A DNA stretch of 64,000 bases, from positions 1,550,001 to 1,614,000 of the forward strand of contig NZ_AP022595.1 in the NCBI RefSeq assembly GCF_010731875.1, given 5' to 3'. Origin of the DNA: Mycolicibacterium sarraceniae. Its GTDB lineage: Bacteria > Actinomycetota > Actinomycetes > Mycobacteriales > Mycobacteriaceae. Below the pieces are notes generated by a model, which saw only the letters and a program-made list of their open reading frames with translations, did not search any database and was not told where the DNA came from. Shown piece after piece: positions 9,386-18,677 of this stretch. A program made the position numbers and the translations under genes. Within the stretch, counting starts at the first letter, position 1. The number at the start of each line of letters is the position of its first letter.

Positions 9386-9808
9386 TTGTTCGAGCCGATC
9401 ACTGACGCTCGTACGTCGCTGCGGATGTCTCGGCAACGCTCGAGAGACACGAAAGCTGAGTGGTCGTTACGCCGGATCCTGCACGCACGTGGCCTTCGCT
9501 ATCGCGTTGATGCTGTTCTGCCGGGCCTACCACGCAGGCGCGCCGACATCCTGTTTCCTCGGCAGAAGGTTGCCGTGTTCGTCGACGGTTGCTTCTGGCA
9601 CGGGTGTCCCGTCCACAAGACCGTCCCAAAAAGCAACGCGGCGTGGTGGGCGACGAAGCTGGCCCGCAACGTAGAGCGCGACCGGGAGACGGATGCGTAT
9701 CTCGCGGATCTTGGGTGGGAGGTGCTTCGTATCTGGGAGCATGACGATCCGGATCGTGCTGCGGATCGTGTGGAGATAGTCGTTCGAGGGGGGCGAGGTG
9801 GGCCATGA
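9386..9808 (+). CDS. vsr: Very short patch repair (Vsr) endonuclease
   Basis: A 140-residue Vsr-family endonuclease. Vsr nicks 5' of the T in T:G mismatches produced when 5-methylcytosine deaminates, and belongs to the PD-(D/E)XK fold. Signatures seen are SRDTKAEWSLRR, RADILFP, VFVDGCFWHGCP and EVLRIWEHD. The TTG at 9386 is used because Vsr proteins normally have about a dozen residues before the RxKDTKxE motif; ATG 9425 is the alternative. The gene overlaps the next start (ATGA at 9805-9808). Its presence beside a cytosine methyltransferase is the usual association. Confidence 0.92.
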   Translation: MFEPITDARTSLRMSRQRSRDTKAEWSLRRILHARGLRYRVDAVLPGLPRRRADILFPRQKVAVFVDGCFWHGCPVHKTVPKSNAAWWATKLARNVERDRETDAYLADLGWEVLRIWEHDDPDRAADRVEIVVRGGRGGP

Positions 9809-10073
9809 CGGCGCGGTCGGACTTCTCTGGGTACGTATTCGCGGGTGGGCCAGCTGGCTCCATGCTCGGTGTGAGTCGAGGGCTAGGTTGAAGCGCAAGT
9901 GCATTGAGGAATCGCTGCCGTTGGTCGAACGCGGTCGATATGAGGGGTGGTACGGCGGGGATGCGATGGCATCGAATGCCATCGCAGACGAACGGGGTGA
10001 GACGATCGGGGAGGTCATCCGGCACGCGTCGTGTCGGTCCCCTGGCGGCGCGAAGAAGATCATCGAACGGTGA
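9805..10073 (+). pseudogene. Small coupled gene with a frame break, between vsr and the ATPase
   Basis: An ATG at 9805 overlaps the vsr stop (ATGA) and opens a frame reading MTARSDFSGYVFAGG that stops after about 28 codons near 9890. Another frame, open from upstream, continues (LKRKCIEESLPLVERG...) and ends in a TGA at 10071-10073 that overlaps the GTG start of the ATPase (GTGA). Both junctions have the coupling overlap expected of one gene of about 89 codons, so a one-base indel near 9880-9895 (mutation, sequencing error or programmed frameshift) probably splits it. I do not recognise the product. Confidence 0.5.
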
Positions 10074-11572
10074 CGGGCACAAATGACGTCGTCGAACGGA
10101 TCAAACTGGCTCCTGACGCCGGACTCGTCAAAAGTCTTGGCGCGAACCATACTTTGGAGTCGGCGATCGCCGACCTGGTCGACAACAGCATTGATGCCGA
10201 CGCGTCGCGTGTATCGATCCGACTCCTAACCCGGAACGATCGCCTCAATCAAGTGGAGGTGCTCGACAACGGCAAAGGTATGGATGCCGCGGCGGCCAAC
10301 GCCGCAATGACTATCGGCCACCAACGCGACTACTCCGACGGCGACCTTGGTCATTTCGGGATGGGCCTTAAGGCGGCGTCGTTCGGACATAGTGATGTCT
10401 TGACTGTTTGGTCCACGAGTTACGGCGCAACCTCGGTCGGACGGCGCATTCGCCGTGCAGACTTTTCAAAAGACTTCACTTGCGAGGTATTGGCTTCCGA
10501 TGTCGCCGCAGAGCGCGCTGCCGATCGACAGAGCATCCTCGGATCGCTGAACGGAACGTCGATCGTCTGGACAGATGTTCGCAACGCGTACCGAGGCCGC
10601 AATGAGGGGGAGGCGCGTGGCTGGCTGTCTTCGCGCACAGAGGCACTCAGATCGCACCTCGGAGTGACATTTCACCGGCTGCTTGCGGCCAAGCGGCTGC
10701 ACATTGACGTGCTCATTGACGAACTCGGAGAGGCAATCACTGGCCCGGGTGTTCCTCTCCTGCCGATTGACCCGTTCGGCTACGTCACGTCCGGGCATCC
10801 CGGATACCCCAAAAACCTCATAGCCACTGCTGGCGAGGCACGTGTGAAACTCACATGCCACATCTGGCCAGCTAAGTCCGATGTCACAGGCTTTCGGATC
10901 GGCTCGAAGACCGGTGAGCAGTTCCAGGGGTTCTACATCTACCGGAACGACCGACTGCTGCAGATTGGAGGCTGGTCGGACACCGCGACTCCTACACCGG
11001 CGCGTCAGCTAGCGCGGGTAGTGCTCGAAGACAGTGGCGCCGTCGGTCCATTTGTGACCATGAACCCCGAGAAGAGTGGGCTGAAGTTCGAGCCCGTCTT
11101 TCACGACGCCATCAACAAGGCCGAAGCCACAGACGGCACGACCTTCATGGCCTTCCTTCAGGACGCAGAGTCGATCTACACCGACGCGAACAAGCGGAAG
11201 CGTCAGCGCAAGCCGGTCATCAGGCCCGATAAAGGCATTGCGCCCGCTGTTCGCAAGCGGATCGGAAGTGAGCTGTCGTTCATCGACGGAGAGGCTGTCG
11301 ATGTCAAATGGAAGCGCCTGCCTAGCGGAGAGTTCATTGACGTAGACCATCCCGCCAAGACGTTGTGGCTCAACAGTCGCTACCGTTCGCTGTTTGCTCC
11401 CGACGGCGGGAGTCTCAACGATGCCCCGGTGCTCAAAGCGCTGCTCTACCTCCTGACTCATCATATTTTCGAGGGCCAACACCTCGGGTCACGGGACAAG
11501 GATGAAATTCTCCTTTGGAGGAGTGTGCTCGGTGCGGCTGCGACCGCTGAGCAGCAGATGCGAGGCGAGTAG
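10070..11572 (+). CDS. GHKL ATPase, paraMORC type, of a restriction-modification cluster
   Basis: A 500-residue protein with a GHKL (gyrase/Hsp90/histidine kinase/MutL) ATPase domain at the N-terminus: N-box (ADLVDNSIDA, residues about 33-42), G1 box (DNGKGM, about 65-70) and G2 box (GHFGMGLKAAS, about 94-104). The remainder has no repeat or membrane segment and matches the S5-like plus C-terminal layout of MORC-related bacterial ATPases. GTG 10070 is chosen because it overlaps the preceding stop. By published comparative work such ATPases act with Z1 and PD-(D/E)XK partners in restriction systems, perhaps as ATP-driven DNA clamps. The next gene begins 12 bases later. Confidence 0.85.
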   Translation: MTGTNDVVERIKLAPDAGLVKSLGANHTLESAIADLVDNSIDADASRVSIRLLTRNDRLNQVEVLDNGKGMDAAAANAAMTIGHQRDYSDGDLGHFGMGLKAASFGHSDVLTVWSTSYGATSVGRRIRRADFSKDFTCEVLASDVAAERAADRQSILGSLNGTSIVWTDVRNAYRGRNEGEARGWLSSRTEALRSHLGVTFHRLLAAKRLHIDVLIDELGEAITGPGVPLLPIDPFGYVTSGHPGYPKNLIATAGEARVKLTCHIWPAKSDVTGFRIGSKTGEQFQGFYIYRNDRLLQIGGWSDTATPTPARQLARVVLEDSGAVGPFVTMNPEKSGLKFEPVFHDAINKAEATDGTTFMAFLQDAESIYTDANKRKRQRKPVIRPDKGIAPAVRKRIGSELSFIDGEAVDVKWKRLPSGEFIDVDHPAKTLWLNSRYRSLFAPDGGSLNDAPVLKALLYLLTHHIFEGQHLGSRDKDEILLWRSVLGAAATAEQQMRGE

Positions 11573-11584
11573 GGAAGCGAGCCG

Positions 11585-12559
11585 ATGACGATTTCGCCTG
11601 ACGATGCGCGGCATCTGACGTTCACGACTCTTGACGAGTTGTGGAACAACGGTGCACCCATGGTGTTGCCCATCAAGGGTGAGCCGGTCTGCCGTCTCCA
11701 GATCGATCCCAAGAACGGCCTCATCACACTTGTGACGCCGTACGACACTCCCGAGCCCGACGTCGCCAAGCTAAAGAATGTCGGCTTCAGCGCTGTCTCG
11801 ATCGGTGACGACGAGTTCGCCGAACTCACCGTCCGGGTGGAAGGCAGCGTGCATGGAGCCTACGGGCTCCTAGCGACCATCGCGGACGAGCTTCAGCTTG
11901 AGAAGCTGCCGCTCGCTGCCGCGGTCGCAGCTGGCGTTGCACGGCATCGAAATGTGTTTGCGAGTCGCGAAGTGATGACCACCGAGAAGGAGGTCGGGCT
12001 GCTGGGCGAGTTGCTCTTTCTGGAGTTTCTGATCCATCAGATCGGTGCAGGGCCTGCGGTCGCCGCTTGGCAGGGGCCGCTGTCGGAAGAGCACGACTTC
12101 ACGTTTGACTCGGTTCATATCGAGGTGAAGTCGACGAGTAGCGAGCGCCGCCGCCATATCATCAACGGGCTCGACCAGCTGGTGCCACTGCGGGGTGTGC
12201 CGCTTGTCCTGCTCTCGATCCAGTTCACAAGGACTTCCCCTGCAGGCGGGCGGGCTCTGCCGCAGGTTGTCGCCTACGTGCGGAAGATCGCGGGCGGGCA
12301 TCAGGTCATCTTCGACGCGATGCTGTCGACGTTTGGTTGGCAGGATGATGACGCCGACTTGTACCCGACGTTCTGGGCGCTTCGTTCACAGCCGCGTGCC
12401 TACGACGTGAAGGGCGACTTCCCCGCGATGACCCCCGATCTCGTTGGTCCCGTAGTACCCAACTTCGCGCTTCTGTCGGAGGTCTCCTACAGAGTTGACC
12501 TGACCGACTTGCACCATGACGCACTTCCCGACCCCATCGGCGGGTTTGTGGAGTCCTGA
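11585..12559 (+). CDS. PD-(D/E)XK motif protein (DUF4420)
   Basis: A 324-residue protein of the DUF4420 family. The nuclease-like core is visible as an upstream helix with a conserved Glu (GLLGELLFLEF, about residue 138) and the motif HDFTFDSVHIEVKST, whose D and E-V-K fit the PD-(D/E)XK metal site (about residues 170-183). It is therefore the likely DNA-cleaving subunit. The start is ATG 11585 with a GGGAAG-like ribosome-binding site. The stop lies 17 bases before the Z1 gene start, and the AAGGAG site of that gene overlaps this stop. Confidence 0.87.
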   Translation: MTISPDDARHLTFTTLDELWNNGAPMVLPIKGEPVCRLQIDPKNGLITLVTPYDTPEPDVAKLKNVGFSAVSIGDDEFAELTVRVEGSVHGAYGLLATIADELQLEKLPLAAAVAAGVARHRNVFASREVMTTEKEVGLLGELLFLEFLIHQIGAGPAVAAWQGPLSEEHDFTFDSVHIEVKSTSSERRRHIINGLDQLVPLRGVPLVLLSIQFTRTSPAGGRALPQVVAYVRKIAGGHQVIFDAMLSTFGWQDDDADLYPTFWALRSQPRAYDVKGDFPAMTPDLVGPVVPNFALLSEVSYRVDLTDLHHDALPDPIGGFVES

Positions 12560-12575
12560 AGGAGAGCTGACGAAC

Positions 12576-15527
12576 GTGACCGAAACACGACCCGCGTGGG
12601 CGGATGCCCTCACCAACGTCTTCGTCGCCCTCAAGAACCAGCAGCCCACACCGCTCGGACCGCTGCTGACCGCACTCGCGGGCATCCCCGTCAGCGACGC
12701 CGAACTCGCGGTGTTCGTCCAGCAGGCAGACGAAAATGATTCGGCGCTCACCCAAGCGCGGATCGCGCTGGCGAAATGGGACAACCAGGACGAGTATCCC
12801 GGTCCGGACGGCGCCGCGACACCACCTAACACTCAGGAACGCCGGGCTGCGATCTATGCGAGCCTGGGTGTTTTGGGTGAGCTCGCCGCAGCATTCACCA
12901 CAAGAGTCGAGGTCTTCGAGATTCCCACGATTGTCATCTCGAGGGTATTCGAACCGTGGTACGCCGCAGAGAGGAAGCTGCGCACCAGCGTCTATTGGGA
13001 CGACTACGAGGCTTACCTCCGCGACGTAAAGGACTGGCCAGCGACGGCCATCTCATCCCTGGACGAAACGACGACCGAGGTCATCGAACGCCTCAGCCGC
13101 CCTACACGATCCGAGGCCAAGCAGACCAAGGGGCTGGTCGTCGGTTACGTACAGAGCGGGAAGACCGCGAACTTCACCGGTGTGGTCGCCAAGGGAATTG
13201 ACGCTGGCTATCGGCTCATCATCGTCCTCACCGGAACCATCGAGATCCTTCGGGCCCAAACCCAACGCCGCATGGACATGGAACTTATGGGCGTCGAGAA
13301 CATCCTGGCGGGTCAAGACCCGACCGACCCAGTCGTGGCGAAGGAACTCGATTACCAGCAGGACGAGGAATGGAAGGCCGAGCGCTTCGTCAAGCACGGT
13401 GCTGCTCTCACTCTGCCGGGTGTCGTCGAAATTGCCCGAGTGACCAGCCACCGCAGCGACTACAAGCGGCTTCCGCAGGCAATGACCAAGCTGAAGTTCG
13501 CGCGCAAGAGCAAGCAGAAACCGCTCAACGACGAGGAGAACCTGTTCCACTCGGGCGCCTACGTAGCGATCATCAAGAAGCACCCGTCACCGCTGAAGAA
13601 GCTGATTCAAGATCTGAAGCCACTCAAAAACGATCTCGCCGAGTTGCCGGTCCTGATCATCGATGATGAGTCCGACCAGGCCTCGGTGGACACCACAAAT
13701 CCAGCCAAGTGGAAGAAGGGATCCCCCGAGCACCGCAAGCGGACGACGATCAATCAGCTCATCACCGAGATCCTCGGGCTTTGCCCCCGAGCCCAGTACG
13801 TCGGATACACGGCGACACCGTTCGCCAACGTGTTCGTCGATCCTGATGACGAGCGCGACCTCTTCCCGGCCGACTTCGTCCTCTCCCTTCACCGCCCACC
13901 GGGCTACATGGGCGTGCAGGAGTTTCACGACGTCGGCAAGCGCTGGGACGACGAGGAAAAGACGGTCGCCAACTCCAACGAGCTGGCTCATGTCCGACCG
14001 CTCGTCGGCGACGTAGACACGGATCCTGTCGGCCGGATCGAAGAGCTGCAGGAAGCACTCGACGCGTGGGTTCTCTCTGGCGCGATCAAGAAGTATCGGG
14101 AGGCCAACTCCGAGCTCAAGTACCGGCATCACACGATGCTGGTGCACGAGTCGGTCAAGAAGGACGATCACGCTGTCACGGCTGCCGACGTGCGATCTGT
14201 CTGGAGCAAAGCGAAGTTCAATTCGGCCGAGGGCTTTACCAGGCTGGAGAAGCTCTACGACGACGACTTCCTGCCTGTAATGCAAGCGCGTGCCGCCGGC
14301 GCACCCATCCCGAGCACATTCGAGGAGTTAAAGCCGTTTATCGGAGCGGCCCTCGCCGCGATCACCATTGATGGCGACCCTGTGCTTATTGTGAACTCCG
14401 ACAAAGAGATTCAGGCACAGCAGAAGAAGCTCGACTTCGAAGCGGACAAGGTCTGGCGCATTCTCGTCGGAGGCACTCAGCTGAGTCGGGGATTCACCGT
14501 CGAAGGTCTCACGGTTTCCTACTTCCGCCGGAAAGCTGGCCAGGCGGACACCCTCATGCAAGCAGGCCGCTGGTTCGGTTTCAGGCCTGGCTATCAGGAC
14601 CTTGTCCGCCTTTACATCCGGCGCGATTCCCAAGTCGACCTATATGAGGCGTTCGAGGCGTTACTTATGGACGAGGAGGCGTTTCGGGCCGAACTAAGTC
14701 AGTACGCCGGTTTCGATGATGACGGCATGCCTCTGTTGGAGCCGCGACAGATTCCGCCGCTCGTCAGTCAGCACCTCCCGTGGCTCAAGCCGACGGCGCG
14801 CAACAAGATGTGGAATGCCGTCATCGCAAACAAGGCACCGACCGACATTCAAGACCTCTACGGCCTGCCGGAGCGCGGAAGTGAAGAGAACCGCAAGAAC
14901 TTCGACAACGTAGTTGTACCGCTTCTTAAGCACGCGAGGACGCACGTGAAGCTTCCGTACGAGCTCGATGGCACGACGGGATTAGAACAGCGTGCTCGGG
15001 TAGGGCTCGTCGGCGCGACGGAATTTGTCCAGCTATTCGATCAACTGGCATGGCATCCAGAATACGAGGCCAATATCAAGGCGTTCAAGGGCTTCATCGA
15101 GAAGGCGACGGACGACCAGAAGATCACCGACTGGGCAGTTGTGTGGACATGGCCTAACACGGACGGCCGCGTCTTCGAAGTCCCCGAACTCGGCGGCGAC
15201 ATCTCGATCGTGAAGCGCAAGCGTCGCGACCGGCGCATCGACTTCGTCGGCTCCGACCGCAAACACCGCGCAGCGGCCCGGCCCATCGCGCTGGGCGAGC
15301 CGGTAGTTCCGCTTGGTCAGTCGGCGACACGCGGCGTCATCCTGGTCTCCATCGCCCCGGACCGTGAGCCGGACGACGCAACGAGACCCGTCGATCGGAA
15401 GGACCTGGTCGGCCTCATCTCCATTGCGGTACCTGCGAAGGCAGTCCCCAGAAGCAACCTCATCCAGTGGACCGTCATCAACACGAAAAAGCCGGATGAC
15501 GTCGCGGTGGATCGACCAGTCGCCTAA
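12576..15527 (+). CDS. Z1-domain superfamily 2 ATPase
   Basis: A protein of about 983 residues. It carries a helicase-like ATPase: Walker A (GYVQSGKTANF, near 189-199), a DE-type Walker B (LIIDDESD, near 359-366), motif III-like TATP (GYTATPFANV, near 409), a conserved SRGFTVEG loop (near 635) and an arginine-rich motif (QAGRWFGFR, near 661). This set is typical of the Z1 family found with MORC-like ATPases and DUF4420 nucleases in restriction systems. GTG 12576 follows an AAGGAG site by 11 bases and is preferred over the open frame starting at 12516. It would be the DNA translocase or remodelling motor. Confidence 0.88.
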   Translation: MTETRPAWADALTNVFVALKNQQPTPLGPLLTALAGIPVSDAELAVFVQQADENDSALTQARIALAKWDNQDEYPGPDGAATPPNTQERRAAIYASLGVLGELAAAFTTRVEVFEIPTIVISRVFEPWYAAERKLRTSVYWDDYEAYLRDVKDWPATAISSLDETTTEVIERLSRPTRSEAKQTKGLVVGYVQSGKTANFTGVVAKGIDAGYRLIIVLTGTIEILRAQTQRRMDMELMGVENILAGQDPTDPVVAKELDYQQDEEWKAERFVKHGAALTLPGVVEIARVTSHRSDYKRLPQAMTKLKFARKSKQKPLNDEENLFHSGAYVAIIKKHPSPLKKLIQDLKPLKNDLAELPVLIIDDESDQASVDTTNPAKWKKGSPEHRKRTTINQLITEILGLCPRAQYVGYTATPFANVFVDPDDERDLFPADFVLSLHRPPGYMGVQEFHDVGKRWDDEEKTVANSNELAHVRPLVGDVDTDPVGRIEELQEALDAWVLSGAIKKYREANSELKYRHHTMLVHESVKKDDHAVTAADVRSVWSKAKFNSAEGFTRLEKLYDDDFLPVMQARAAGAPIPSTFEELKPFIGAALAAITIDGDPVLIVNSDKEIQAQQKKLDFEADKVWRILVGGTQLSRGFTVEGLTVSYFRRKAGQADTLMQAGRWFGFRPGYQDLVRLYIRRDSQVDLYEAFEALLMDEEAFRAELSQYAGFDDDGMPLLEPRQIPPLVSQHLPWLKPTARNKMWNAVIANKAPTDIQDLYGLPERGSEENRKNFDNVVVPLLKHARTHVKLPYELDGTTGLEQRARVGLVGATEFVQLFDQLAWHPEYEANIKAFKGFIEKATDDQKITDWAVVWTWPNTDGRVFEVPELGGDISIVKRKRRDRRIDFVGSDRKHRAAARPIALGEPVVPLGQSATRGVILVSIAPDREPDDATRPVDRKDLVGLISIAVPAKAVPRSNLIQWTVINTKKPDDVAVDRPVA

Positions 15528-15656
15528 TTATCCCTGACGGTGTTCAAAGGGGAGGAACCGAATTTGGTTTGAGTTCGACCCTCGGCAGAAAACGACAGTT
15601 GTCGAGATTCGGTCCTGCGGGGAGAAACTCTGGTTCGTCCTTCGTATCGTTACTAC

Positions 15657-17639
15657 GTGCAATTGCCCTTGACCGCCCGGCGGCGTCTCGCGCTTCCTCT
15701 AAAGAGGGAAATTTTGCCTATCAGCGGGCTCCGCGGCTCGCACTCCTTGCCAGTCCCCTCTTGGGCTTGGGGGGCACACGCGTCTGCATTGAAGTCGGCC
15801 GTGACTGGACTGGCTACTTCTAGGCCGCCTCTTGCGACCGGCTATGACCAATGTCGGCTGGGTGTAGAAGAAACAAGGAGCCAGGCAGCCGCCGTCTTCT
15901 CTCATTTGTTCGCGCTCCAGCCGTTCGCGCCGTTTAACCATCAGTTAGCACAGCGCCTCTTGGTCTTGGTAAATCGTCGTCTAGAGGTGATCGCAGCTCA
16001 GATTGAGGGTGGTGTCGAGTCACACGTAGATGACGAGCTGTTGATGGAGGCTGAAAGGTTTTGTATCCCAGCAGGTTCCGCAGACGTCAAGACCGTGCTG
16101 TGCGAGGCGTTTGCGATGCTGGACCCACCGATCGACAAAAACGGGGACTTCCGACCGGAGTGGGTCCTAGCCCACTACGCTTATAGGACCAACGATCTAT
16201 TGCCCCAGCTTTTGCCCCATCTCGATTCGTTGGGTGTTCCTGGGCTGACCGACGTTCTCGCTGCCGTCACCGCCGTGGGAGAAGTGTTGGCGTGCAACGA
16301 CCCCGTGACTGCATACGTCGAGATGAACGCGATGGTCGGGTGTTTTCTTGCGGCCGATCTGGCCACAAGCGCTGCAGTGCGCCACCACCTCACGCAGATG
16401 GAGCCCGCCGTCCGACGCGCAAGAAGCGCTGCCGCGCGTGCTTCTGCAGTGGTTAGAAACTCCAGCATCGACACTGAGGCGAGAGCGAACGCGCTCGTTG
16501 ACAGTTACAAGCGTCTGGTGGAGGGTCCCTTTCGGCAGTTTGCCTGGGCACTTTACTGCCTAAGCCGAGGGACCTGGCACGACCCGCCGACTCTTGGCCC
16601 ACTTCGGGAGCGTTTAGTTGCTGCCGGTGGAGGGCTTGGAGTAATGGTTGCGGACGTGGTCATCCCCGAGCTCAGGAACGGGGAAGCGCATGAAACGCTT
16701 GTATGGGACGGCTTCGCGGAGCAGTTTACGACCGACGGTGTCCAGATCCCGCCACAGACGGTTGTTGCCAGTGCCGAGCTGGCGCAGTGTTTCATTGCTG
16801 GATGCGAAGCCGGACTGACGGTCCTGCGCTTCCTCGAATTGCCCGAAGCGCTGCCGTTGTTGCCGGATCATAACGATCAAGGGCGGATGCCTATTTGGCG
16901 GCGTGTACAGGCGTTCTTTGGAACGAATAGCCTGCGACTCCTCGACGCGAGCTTGAACACAAGGCATGCCGCGCTTCGGGTAGAGCGCCTTAGGGCTGTG
17001 GACGTGAATCCGTGCCTTCAAGCTCTCGTTCTGGCACGTCGGCTGATGCCCAATGTTGAGAGTTTCTCGGTCAGCGTCGCTGGCGGGGATGCGGTGATCA
17101 TTGTAAGCGCTGATGCCCTTACGGCCAGCATGCCCGCTTGGGAGTTCGTAATCGCGAACCTCGATCAGATCCCGCTCTCGACCTTTATGCGAGCTAACCT
17201 CGATGCGCGGATGCACCACGAGGAACAAAGTGTGGCCATTCGTTCTGTTGCATGGATCGCGGCCGATGATGCGGTCGGCGTTATCGACGGCAGCCCGGAA
17301 ATCTGGAGTGCTGAGGATCGCACTCTGATTGAAACACGACTCCGAGCAGTCGAGCTTGCCGTTCGTTGCACGAACGATTGGCTCGGGCGCCCTGCACCCA
17401 GACTTCGAAGTGTCGCTGAATCCGTTTCCTCACTTCGGCAATGGGTTGCTGATCAGCAACCTTCCGGCTCGGATTCCGCCGATGATCGCTCTGAAATGTT
17501 GCGCCTCCGGCTCCAGTGGGAGAACTGGGGACCTGTTCTGCGGCACCCGTTGATACCCGAAGTGGAAACGCCCGATCCGAATGAACGCCAACCCCAGTTG
17601 CGCGAGGCTCCCAAGTCGATGGCGTTCCGACTGCTGTGA
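15657..17639 (+). CDS. Large protein with an HEPN-like RN-x3-H motif, linked to the restriction cluster
   Basis: Up to 660 residues, and I do not recognise the full family. A mostly helical middle region contains ELRNGEAHETLVWDG (Arg near residue 340), which fits the R-N-x3-H active-site motif of HEPN-fold ribonucleases. Flanking helices (AELAQCFIAGCEAGLTVLRFL) are consistent. There is no signal peptide or membrane segment. The start is uncertain: GTG 15657 opens the frame, but conserved-looking sequence begins near 15861 (also GTG). It lies 129 bases after the Z1 gene on the same strand and would be its last partner, possibly an RNA-cleaving effector. That role is inference. Confidence 0.6.
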   Translation: MQLPLTARRRLALPLKREILPISGLRGSHSLPVPSWAWGAHASALKSAVTGLATSRPPLATGYDQCRLGVEETRSQAAAVFSHLFALQPFAPFNHQLAQRLLVLVNRRLEVIAAQIEGGVESHVDDELLMEAERFCIPAGSADVKTVLCEAFAMLDPPIDKNGDFRPEWVLAHYAYRTNDLLPQLLPHLDSLGVPGLTDVLAAVTAVGEVLACNDPVTAYVEMNAMVGCFLAADLATSAAVRHHLTQMEPAVRRARSAAARASAVVRNSSIDTEARANALVDSYKRLVEGPFRQFAWALYCLSRGTWHDPPTLGPLRERLVAAGGGLGVMVADVVIPELRNGEAHETLVWDGFAEQFTTDGVQIPPQTVVASAELAQCFIAGCEAGLTVLRFLELPEALPLLPDHNDQGRMPIWRRVQAFFGTNSLRLLDASLNTRHAALRVERLRAVDVNPCLQALVLARRLMPNVESFSVSVAGGDAVIIVSADALTASMPAWEFVIANLDQIPLSTFMRANLDARMHHEEQSVAIRSVAWIAADDAVGVIDGSPEIWSAEDRTLIETRLRAVELAVRCTNDWLGRPAPRLRSVAESVSSLRQWVADQQPSGSDSADDRSEMLRLRLQWENWGPVLRHPLIPEVETPDPNERQPQLREAPKSMAFRLL

Positions 17640-17776
17640 CATCGCTACCTCAGGATCTGGCCTGACCTATGCGGTCGGTTGAGCAGGAGTGCTGCCGGAG
17701 CGACGTGAACGAGCTTGATCCGATCGAGCTTCATACGCCCGGAACGTATCGAGCATCCGTCCTGGATCAAGCGCCA

Positions 17777-17826
17777 TGTCCACGGTCACGTATTTCCCCA
17801 GGGGTTGCCGTCACGTAATTCCCCAG
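17777..17826 (+). repeat. Left-end transposase-binding repeats of IS21 copy A
   Basis: Two direct copies of GTCACGTAnTTCCCCAG lie at 17785-17801 and 17810-17826. The outer copy is part of the terminal inverted repeat. Confidence 0.85.
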
Positions 17827-17871
17827 GTTCAGGTGCTGCTGCGGTGAGCGTAGCGAACCGCTAAGTGGGTG

Positions 17872-18627
17872 TCAGGTGGTCTTGGTGCCGGGTCGTTTCC
17901 GGGGTCGGTAGGACGGGCCGTCCATGAGGACTTGGTGGCTGGTGTTGATGAGTCGGTCGAGCAGCGATTCGGCCACGACCGGGTTCGGAAACAGCGGGTA
18001 CCAGTCCTTCGGGGCCCGGTTGCTGGTCAGGATCAGGGGCTTGGCGGCGATGGCGCGGTCGGAGACAAGGTCGTAGAGGTCGTCGCTTTGGGTGGGGGTG
18101 TGCTCACGCATCGCGAAGTCATCGACGATCAGGACCAGGGGGCGGGTGTATTCGCGCATGCGTTGTCCGATGGTGCGGTCGGCGTGGCCGCCGGCGAGGT
18201 CGGCGAGCATGCGGGAGCATTTGACGAAGCGGATGTCGCCGCCGCGGAGTGCGACTTGATGCCCGAGTGCCTGTGCCACATGGGTTTTCCCGACTCCGAC
18301 GGGTCCGTAGAGAATCACTGATTCACCGGCCTCGAGCCAGCGCAACGCGGCCAGGTCGCGCAGCATCGCAGCGGGCAGTTTCGGGCTGACGGTGAAGTCG
18401 AAGTCCTCGAAGGTGTTGGGCTGTTCGAAGCGGGCGCGGCGGACCCGTCGGGCCAGGGCGGCGGTCTCCCGGCGGGCGATTTCGTCTTCGCAGAGTACTT
18501 GGAGGAATTCCAGGTGTCCGAGTTTCCCGTCGCGGGTTTGAGCCAGGCGGGCATCGAGGGTGTCGAGCATGCCGGTCAGTTTGAGGGTCTTCAGTGCGGC
18601 CCGCAGGCTGGGATCGTGAATGGTCAT
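17872..18627 (-). CDS. istB: IS21-family helper ATPase IstB
   Basis: A 251-residue AAA+ ATPase that helps the IstA transposase select and engage target DNA. Walker A (GPVGVGKTHVA) and Walker B (LVLIVDDFAM) are present, together with the usual N-terminal helices and the C-terminal NPVVAESLLDRL segment. The frame is intact. It lies 50 bases downstream of istA in transcription order, the standard IS21 arrangement. Confidence 0.95.
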   Translation of the reverse strand: MTIHDPSLRAALKTLKLTGMLDTLDARLAQTRDGKLGHLEFLQVLCEDEIARRETAALARRVRRARFEQPNTFEDFDFTVSPKLPAAMLRDLAALRWLEAGESVILYGPVGVGKTHVAQALGHQVALRGGDIRFVKCSRMLADLAGGHADRTIGQRMREYTRPLVLIVDDFAMREHTPTQSDDLYDLVSDRAIAAKPLILTSNRAPKDWYPLFPNPVVAESLLDRLINTSHQVLMDGPSYRPRKRPGTKTT

Positions 18628-18677
18628 GACTATGTCCTTGGAGTTGAAGTGGTTGCAGTGGAGGTGTTTTCGTGCGC

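Noticed and set aside
15540..15656. Protein-like stretch (WFEFDPRQKTTVVEIR) just before the HEPN-like gene
   Set aside because: It has no start codon and stops before joining the downstream frame; it could be a fragment of a degraded gene but support is too thin to call.
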